Source: an uncultured Ruminococcus sp. (lineage in GTDB: Bacteria; Bacillota; Clostridia; Oscillospirales; Ruminococcaceae). Taken from it: DNA of 58,201 nucleotides. The DNA is taken from contig CANOIR010000011.1 in NCBI GenBank assembly GCA_947566125.1, positions 1-58,201 of the forward strand, read 5' to 3'. The translations under genes and the position numbers were made by a program. The notes under the pieces are model-generated. The model searched no databases, was not told the origin of the DNA, and saw nothing but the letters and a program-made list of their open reading frames with translations. Position 1 is the first letter of the stretch; every line of letters starts with the position of its first letter. Below, piece by piece: positions 52,265 to 58,201 of this stretch.

Positions 52265-52791
52265 ATAAACGTTTAGGAGAAGAATTTTTTCACCGTGATT
52301 GTCTTGAAGTGGCTCCTGATTTAGTAGGAAAAATAATTGCAAGACGGTTGCCTGATGGAACTATATTAAGAGAACGCATTTCAGAAACCGAAAGTTATCG
52401 TGGTGAGGAAGATCTTGCATGTCATGCATCAAAAGGAAGAACTAAAAGAACGGAGCTGCTTTATGGTAAAAGCGGAATTATATATGTATATCTTTGTTAT
52501 GGTATGCATTGGCTTATGAATGTTATAACAGGAGAGTTACAGCAGCCGCAGGGTGTTCTTATACGAGCTGGTGAAGTTCATAACGGTCCTGCCAAGCTTA
52601 CAAAATATTTGCAGGTTGGCAAAAAATTTAACGGAGAAAGCTTTGTGTCCAATGATGAATTATGGATAGAAGATGATGGGATTTCTGTAAAGCTTAGAAC
52701 AGATGTTCGTGTTGGTATAGATTACGCCGGTGATTATTGGAAAAATATGCCGTGGAGATGGATATTAGAATCAAAGCAGGAGTCAAAGTAA
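52261..52791 (+). CDS. 3-methyladenine DNA glycosylase (AAG/MPG family)
   Basis: This 176-residue base-excision repair enzyme removes alkylated purines. The family start FFHRDCLEVAPDLVGKIIARR, catalytic Glu region ISETESYRGEEDLACHAS, and YGKSGIIYVYLCYGMHWLMN (DNA-intercalating Tyr region) are clear. It ends at a normal C-terminus (KNMPWRW). The start overlaps the rqcH stop as ATGA, so the two are coupled, though no functional link is known. Confidence 0.92.
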   Translation: MNKRLGEEFFHRDCLEVAPDLVGKIIARRLPDGTILRERISETESYRGEEDLACHASKGRTKRTELLYGKSGIIYVYLCYGMHWLMNVITGELQQPQGVLIRAGEVHNGPAKLTKYLQVGKKFNGESFVSNDELWIEDDGISVKLRTDVRVGIDYAGDYWKNMPWRWILESKQESK

Positions 52792-52807
52792 AAGAGGTTG
52801 GATTATA

Positions 52808-54172
52808 TTGGACGATATGAAAACAGCAAATTTGCTTGCAAAGCTTATAGCTGAAAAATCTGGTACAGCGTATTTTGTTGGCGGTTTTGTACGTGATAAG
52901 ATTATGAAGCACGAAAATAAGGATATTGATATTGAGGTTCATGGCATTTCTGCTGATATTCTAGAAGATATACTTGACAGCATTGGCAAGCGTATGGAAA
53001 TAGGTGAAAGTTTTGGCATATATGGAATAAAAGGATATAGTCTGGATATAGCACTGCCTAGAAAAGAACACCTTTGCGGTAAGGGGCATCGTGACTTTGA
53101 TATTGATGTAGACCCATTTATTGGCACTGAAAAAGCGGCACTTAGACGTGACTTTACAATAAATGCTCTTATGGAAAATATTATTACAGGTGAGGTAATA
53201 GACCATTTTGGCGGTATAAGTGATATAAACGATAAAATAATACGTCATGTAAGTGATAAAACATTTTCGGAAGATCCTTTAAGAGTGCTGCGGTCAGCAC
53301 AATTTGCAGCAAGATTTGAGTTTAGCATAGCTGATGAAACTCTTTTGCTTTGCAGGAATATAGATTTAAGTACACTTTCAAAGGAACGTATAGAGGCTGA
53401 ACTTGTTAAGGCACTTTTAAAAGCAGAAAAACCATCGATATTTTTTGAGTCGCTTAGAAAAATGGAGCAGCTTGGCACATGGTTTCCGGAAGTTGAAATG
53501 CTTATTGGAGTGCCTCAAAATAGTAAGTACCATATGGAAGGCGATGTTTGGAATCATACAATGATGGTTATTGATGAGGCTGCAAAATATCGTGATCGCA
53601 GTACACATCCTTATGGTTTTATGATGACAGCACTTGTGCATGATTTTGGAAAGGCAATTTGCACGGAAAAGAAAAATAGCGTTTACCATGCGTACGAACA
53701 TGAAACTAAGGGACTGCCTATCGTAAGACAATTTTTAAAGCGAATTACAAATGAAAAAAGGCTGATACATTATGTGATGAATATGACAGAACTTCATATG
53801 AAGCCAAATGTACTTGCAAATGCAGAAGCGTCTGTAAAGTCTACAAATAAAATGTTTGATAGTTCAGTAAGTCCAATTGATCTTATATATATAGCACAGT
53901 CAGATGATAAGGGCAGAGAAACGCTTATTCAATCAAAGTCTACAGAAGAATTTCTTTTAAAAAGACTTGATATTTATAATAAGACTATGGAAAAGCCGTA
54001 TGTTACAGGCAAGGATCTTATAGATGCAGGATTTTTGCCAAACGAAAATTTTAAAGAAGTTTTGTCTTATGCACATAAGCTAAGGCTTGCCAATGTAGAT
54101 AAAAAATCTGCCTTGAAGCAGACTGTTTCATATGCGGCTAAATTTAATAAAAATAAATTTTTTGAAAAATAA
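52808..54172 (+). CDS. cca: tRNA nucleotidyltransferase / poly(A) polymerase family protein with HD domain
   Basis: This 454-residue class II nucleotidyltransferase has FVGGFVRDKIM, the metal-binding DIDIE, and RRDFTINALMENI near the start. The middle part binds RNA. An HD domain with HTMMVIDEAAKYRD and LVHDFGKAI lies at about 245-300. This layout is found in CCA-adding enzymes and related tRNA repair enzymes. The TTG at 52808 has AGAGG 10 nt before it; the ATG at 52817 is farther away. No other CCA enzyme is in the window; specificity (CCA, A or CC) cannot be read. Confidence 0.87.
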   Translation: MDDMKTANLLAKLIAEKSGTAYFVGGFVRDKIMKHENKDIDIEVHGISADILEDILDSIGKRMEIGESFGIYGIKGYSLDIALPRKEHLCGKGHRDFDIDVDPFIGTEKAALRRDFTINALMENIITGEVIDHFGGISDINDKIIRHVSDKTFSEDPLRVLRSAQFAARFEFSIADETLLLCRNIDLSTLSKERIEAELVKALLKAEKPSIFFESLRKMEQLGTWFPEVEMLIGVPQNSKYHMEGDVWNHTMMVIDEAAKYRDRSTHPYGFMMTALVHDFGKAICTEKKNSVYHAYEHETKGLPIVRQFLKRITNEKRLIHYVMNMTELHMKPNVLANAEASVKSTNKMFDSSVSPIDLIYIAQSDDKGRETLIQSKSTEEFLLKRLDIYNKTMEKPYVTGKDLIDAGFLPNENFKEVLSYAHKLRLANVDKKSALKQTVSYAAKFNKNKFFEK

Positions 54173-54192
54173 AAAAAATTGGAAAAAAGGTA

Positions 54193-54221
54193 TTGACAAA
54201 AGCGTCAGAATAGTATATAAT
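54193..54221 (+). promoter_or_regulatory. Promoter of gdhA
   Basis: Perfect TTGACA (54193-54198) and TATAAT (54216-54221), 17-bp spacer. The spacer contains GCGTCAGA, repeated 53 bp downstream. Confidence 0.88.
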
Positions 54222-54253
54222 GAAAAAGTACTAAAAAGAATAGTAATGACAAT

Positions 54254-54315
54254 GGCGTCAGACTTTTTGGAAATATCGTAATGATATTTTTGGATTTTCT
54301 GCGTCCTTTTTTGTT
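54254..54315 (+). promoter_or_regulatory. gdhA leader with hairpin and repeated GCGTCAGA
   Basis: The leader is about 165 nt. GCGTCAGA occurs at 54202 and 54255. CAGA (54259-54262) and TCTG (54298-54301) flank a stem AAATATC/GATATTT (54271-54289, loop GTAAT), and GCGTCC then a T-run follow. This could be a weak attenuator or an RNA-binding site. I do not match it to a known riboswitch. Confidence 0.4.
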
Positions 54316-54381
54316 TTATTATTTATTGGTTTAGTACAGTTTTTAATTCAAGTTTAATTAAATAATAATTTTTTGATGTAA

Positions 54382-55740
<1,359 letters not shown>

Positions 55741-55770
55741 TTCTGCTTACATCAAAATATATAAGAAGAG

Positions 55771-55799
55771 CGATCTGCATTTTATTGCAGGTCGTTTTT
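55771..55799 (+). terminator. Terminator after gdhA
   Basis: CGATCTGCA (55771-55779) and TGCAGGTCG (55786-55794) form a 9-bp stem with one G-U pair and a TTTTT tail. Confidence 0.88.
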
Positions 55800-55817
55800 C
55801 TTTTTTAAACAAAAAAC

Positions 55818-55850
55818 AACAGGCAGCCAATTTTCTTTTGGCTGCCTGTT
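55818..55850. terminator. Bidirectional terminator between gdhA and the minus-strand genes
   Basis: AACAGGCAGCCAA (55818-55830) and TTGGCTGCCTGTT (55838-55850) form a perfect 13-bp stem. The A-run before it supplies the T-run for minus-strand transcripts of the hypothetical gene. Confidence 0.88.
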
Positions 55851-55866
55851 ATTATATATTATTCAA

Positions 55867-56214
55867 TTATTCATAAACTGCACCCCAGCATATTCTATCA
55901 AATTTAAGAATATTATTGTTTGACAGTTTATCAGCCATGTCTTCCAAATCAATAAAAAAATTATTGACTTTTTTAGCATTGACTTTTATTTTAATCAGTA
56001 CACGATTTTCATACTGTTTCAGATAATTTATCATTTCATAATAATTATCTTCATTAAAATACTGAAAAGTAATATTAAATTGAATGTTTTTTTCTTTATA
56101 TGTTCCATAAAAAATAAGGTCTATAAAAAGAGCTTCTGCACTATCATCGTCAAATGTATTATCATATCGAAATGGTAATTCTATTATATCATATTCTTTT
56201 TTAAAAAGTCCCAC
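55867..56214 (-). CDS. Hypothetical acidic protein
   Basis: This 115-residue soluble protein begins at a GTG 5 nt after AGGAGG. It is rich in Asp, Asn, Tyr and Phe, with alternating beta-like segments (EALFIDLIFYGTYKE, IQFNITFQYFNED, VLIKIKVNAKKVN). There is no signal peptide or membrane segment. I do not recognise the family. It lies downstream of two glycosyltransferase-type genes on the same strand, 26 nt after the nearer one, and before a strong terminator, so it is probably the last gene of that operon. Confidence 0.7.
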   Translation of the reverse strand: MGLFKKEYDIIELPFRYDNTFDDDSAEALFIDLIFYGTYKEKNIQFNITFQYFNEDNYYEMINYLKQYENRVLIKIKVNAKKVNNFFIDLEDMADKLSNNNILKFDRICWGAVYE

Positions 56215-56240
56215 TTTAACCTCCTGAATTATAAAATAAT

Positions 56241-57203
56241 TTACTCTTCTTTATTTAAAAATTCGGAAATGATATAACGTGGACGCTGTTTTACTTCATG
56301 ATAAATCTTACCAATATATTCTCCAATAATACCTAAACAGAATAATTGTAAACCGCCAATAAGCCAAATAGAACAAATTGTGCTTGACCAACCAATTTCT
56401 GAATAGCCTGTCAACTTAGTGATAAATGCCCAGATAAAGGCTATTAAACTGACAGTTGACATAATCAACCCTAAGAAAGTAATCATTTTTAAAGGCTTTG
56501 TACTAAACGATGTGATGCCATTGATTGCAAATGCAAGCATTTTCTTTAAAGGGTATTTACTTTCTCCGGCGAATCGTTCATGTCTTTCATAATAGACATT
56601 GCAGCTTTGAAATCCGATTAATGGAACCATTCCTCTTAAGAATAGATTTACTTCTTTAAAATTTGAAAGTTCTTGTAAAACCCGTTTGCTCATAAGTCTA
56701 AAGTCTGCATGATTGTAAACTACATCTGCACCCATTGCTTTCATGAATTTATAAAAGCTTTCTGCTGTGAATTTTTTAAAAAATGTATCTGTTTCTCTGG
56801 AATTTCTTACACCATAAACGACCTGATTGCCTTCGTAATATTTTTCAACCATAGCATCTATAGTATTTATATCATCCTGTAAATCTGCATCCATAGTAAT
56901 TGCCATATCACAAAGTTCTTTTACTGTCATCAATCCAGCCAGTACAGCATTTTGGTGACCGCTGTTACGTGCGAGGTTTATTCCGGAGAAAAGAGTAGGC
57001 TCCTCTTTATGAAGAGATTCAATTATTTGCCATGTTTTGTCCTTTGAACCGTCATTGACAAATACTATACGGCTTTTTTCTGAAATCGATTGTTGTTTTA
57101 TTAAATCTTGATATTTTTCTTTAAGCTGTTTTGCTGTTTCGTGCAGCACTTCTTCTTCGTTGTAACAAGGAATTATCATATATAAAATTTCTGGTTGTTT
57201 CAT
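56241..57203 (-). CDS. Family 2 glycosyltransferase, DPM1/GtrB-like
   Basis: This 320-residue protein has a GT-A domain (about 1-230) with IIPCYNEEEVL, a nucleotide-binding FVNDGSKDKTW, and the metal motif ITMDADLQDD, followed by two C-terminal membrane helices (about 236-260 and 270-292) and YIGKIYHEVKQRPRYI. This is the layout of polyprenyl-phosphate sugar transferases such as GtrB and YkcC. It should load a sugar on undecaprenyl phosphate. AAGGAG at 6 nt supports ATG 57203; the longest ORF starts 37 codons earlier. The upstream gene encodes a likely partner membrane protein. Confidence 0.9.
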   Translation of the reverse strand: MKQPEILYMIIPCYNEEEVLHETAKQLKEKYQDLIKQQSISEKSRIVFVNDGSKDKTWQIIESLHKEEPTLFSGINLARNSGHQNAVLAGLMTVKELCDMAITMDADLQDDINTIDAMVEKYYEGNQVVYGVRNSRETDTFFKKFTAESFYKFMKAMGADVVYNHADFRLMSKRVLQELSNFKEVNLFLRGMVPLIGFQSCNVYYERHERFAGESKYPLKKMLAFAINGITSFSTKPLKMITFLGLIMSTVSLIAFIWAFITKLTGYSEIGWSSTICSIWLIGGLQLFCLGIIGEYIGKIYHEVKQRPRYIISEFLNKEE

Positions 57204-57213
57204 GTTATACTCC

Positions 57214-58201
57214 TTATCTCCAAAATTCAAATATTCTTGCAAATGCCAATGCGTTTTCCTGCCACTCAATAGAATATGCAGATGTAGGATTATTGTAAGA
57301 ATACGCTTGTACAAAATTCATCAGCAGACTTACAAAACCTGCAAATATCATAAGATTGTTTAAGTGGAGTTTTGTATTTTTAGCACAATTCTGATGTGTT
57401 ATAAAACAAATTATCAATGCTCCTAAAATTATTTGCCAAGCAAAGTCAACACTGTATCTATTTGCAAATCCGCTTTCCCATATTGAAAATATTATAATGG
57501 ATGGACAAATAATGCATACTACCAGTATTATAAGGGCATACATTCGTTTATTTGTATTTTGCACTGCTCTGTATGCTTTAAGTGATTTGCCGTATGCAAG
57601 AACAGGGAGTGCTTTCCAGATAATTCCAAGTGCTGCTCCTGTTGCAAGGAAATAATATCCCTGTGGCTGAAATGTTAAAGCACCATCTGCTGTGAAGAAT
57701 GGGAAAGATTCGCTAAATGTTGGTGTTCTAAGAAGGAAATTGAAAAATCCTATCAGTGCAAAATGAGTATGATATTGTGATGCTGTGAAATCATTGATAG
57801 TTAAAGAATATTGAATACCAAAATCAAGAGGATTGCCGAATCTAATGTAGTTATAGAAAACTTGAATAGAACCGATTAAAATGAACGGTAAAAATGCACA
57901 TAGTAAATAAGGCAGATAATACGATGCTTTATTTTCATCTTTTCGGCTTGCTTTTTTCTTTTTAAATCCTGAGAAAATCAGAAGCAGAGATGCAATGCAG
58001 TATATTGCAAGAGTTGGACGGCACAAAACACCTAAGCTAAGAAATACTGTTGACAAAGCCAAACGCCAGTTAACGATTTTTCCATCACCGATCACATTAG
58101 AACTAATAAGGAAATATGCACCGACCGCAACACACGCAAAGCCGGAGGATTGTGCAATTTCATAGAAATTATCATGGAAATAACATAGGAAAATACCGGA
58201 A
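57214..58201 (-). CDS. Multi-spanning membrane protein, probable GT-C glycosyltransferase, N-terminus cut off
   Basis: The open frame continues beyond the window edge, giving 329 visible residues. A GTG at 58095 is only an internal codon, since in-frame coding sequence continues to 58201. About eight hydrophobic segments alternate with short loops. The motif LSLGVLCRPTLAIY near the visible start resembles membrane mannosyl/arabinosyl transferases of the GT-C fold. It ends 10 nt before the GtrB-like gene. In GtrB-type systems, a polytopic transferase uses the lipid-linked sugar on the outer face, which fits this pair. The catalytic N-terminal loop is not in the window, so the call is tentative. 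Confidence 0.65.
   Translation of the reverse strand, partial: SGIFLCYFHDNFYEIAQSSGFACVAVGAYFLISSNVIGDGKIVNWRLALSTVFLSLGVLCRPTLAIYCIASLLLIFSGFKKKKASRKDENKASYYLPYLLCAFLPFILIGSIQVFYNYIRFGNPLDFGIQYSLTINDFTASQYHTHFALIGFFNFLLRTPTFSESFPFFTADGALTFQPQGYYFLATGAALGIIWKALPVLAYGKSLKAYRAVQNTNKRMYALIILVVCIICPSIIIFSIWESGFANRYSVDFAWQIILGALIICFITHQNCAKNTKLHLNNLMIFAGFVSLLMNFVQAYSYNNPTSAYSIEWQENALAFARIFEFWR

Overview
The window looks like chromosome from a low-GC, meso-diaminopimelate, spore-lineage Firmicute of the Ruminococcus type (Oscillospiraceae). The evidence is AT-rich DNA with TTGACA/TATAAT promoters and strong GGAGG ribosome binding sites, two secreted leucine-rich-repeat proteins ending in type I dockerins, the clostridial IspH-ribosomal protein S1 fusion, a DAP-type MurE (DNPR motif), and sporulation-lineage genes (tepA-spoIIIE, a SigH-like sigma factor, a SpoVD/PBP2-like protein with PASTA domains). 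No phage, transposase, integrase or CRISPR array was seen. The species cannot be named from the sequence.

Layout. 1-3017 (minus): a truncated large membrane protein, rlmB and a small tail-anchored protein. 3018-14729 (plus): tepA-spoIIIE, a YgiQ radical SAM protein overlapping a ComEC-like beta-lactamase-fold protein, DUF3006, a YhiN-type flavoprotein, then cmk-plsC-ispH/rpsA. 14737-18427: a divergent metal-resistance locus, with arsR and two passengers on minus, and an HMA metallochaperone and P1B ATPase on plus, all sharing one operator type. 18528-22092: a pyruvate formate-lyase locus whose glycyl-radical domain is a separate gene. 22120-23355: corA behind a leader peptide and switchable hairpins. 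23410-26589: two LRR-dockerin proteins. 26654-31351: the str operon rpsL-rpsG-fusA and tuf. 31436-46546: division/cell-wall (dcw) cluster mraZ-rsmH-ftsL-pbp-murE-murF-mraY-ftsW-murG-murA-ftsQ-ftsZ, lacking murD, murC, murB and ftsA. 46707-54172: SigH-like sigma factor, tRNA-like element, zinc-ribbon and DUF1858 proteins, trmK-nif3-rlmA-rqcH-mpg-cca. 54193-55850: gdhA. 55867-58201 (minus): a hypothetical protein, a DPM1/GtrB-like glycosyltransferase and a truncated multi-spanning membrane protein.

How genes cooperate. The dcw cluster makes lipid II and the division ring. The pfl locus encodes a catalytic chain, a separate radical-bearing chain and their activase, giving acetyl-CoA plus formate. 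The metal locus is a self-contained sensor-chaperone-exporter module. TrmK, RlmA, RsmH, RlmB, RqcH and Cca are translation and RNA-quality functions.

Most unusual signals: the split pyruvate formate-lyase with a third small Cys-rich protein between its halves; the Asp/Pro leader peptide and mutually exclusive hairpins before corA; a chain of strong hairpins in the 393-nt ftsL-pbp gap; a degenerate tRNA-like sequence after the sigma factor; an internal ribosome binding site at the IspH-S1 junction; and a 10-bp-periodic GTGG array (probable MraZ operator). Starts were moved from the longest ORF wherever a clear ribosome binding site pointed downstream. All folding statements are by eye.
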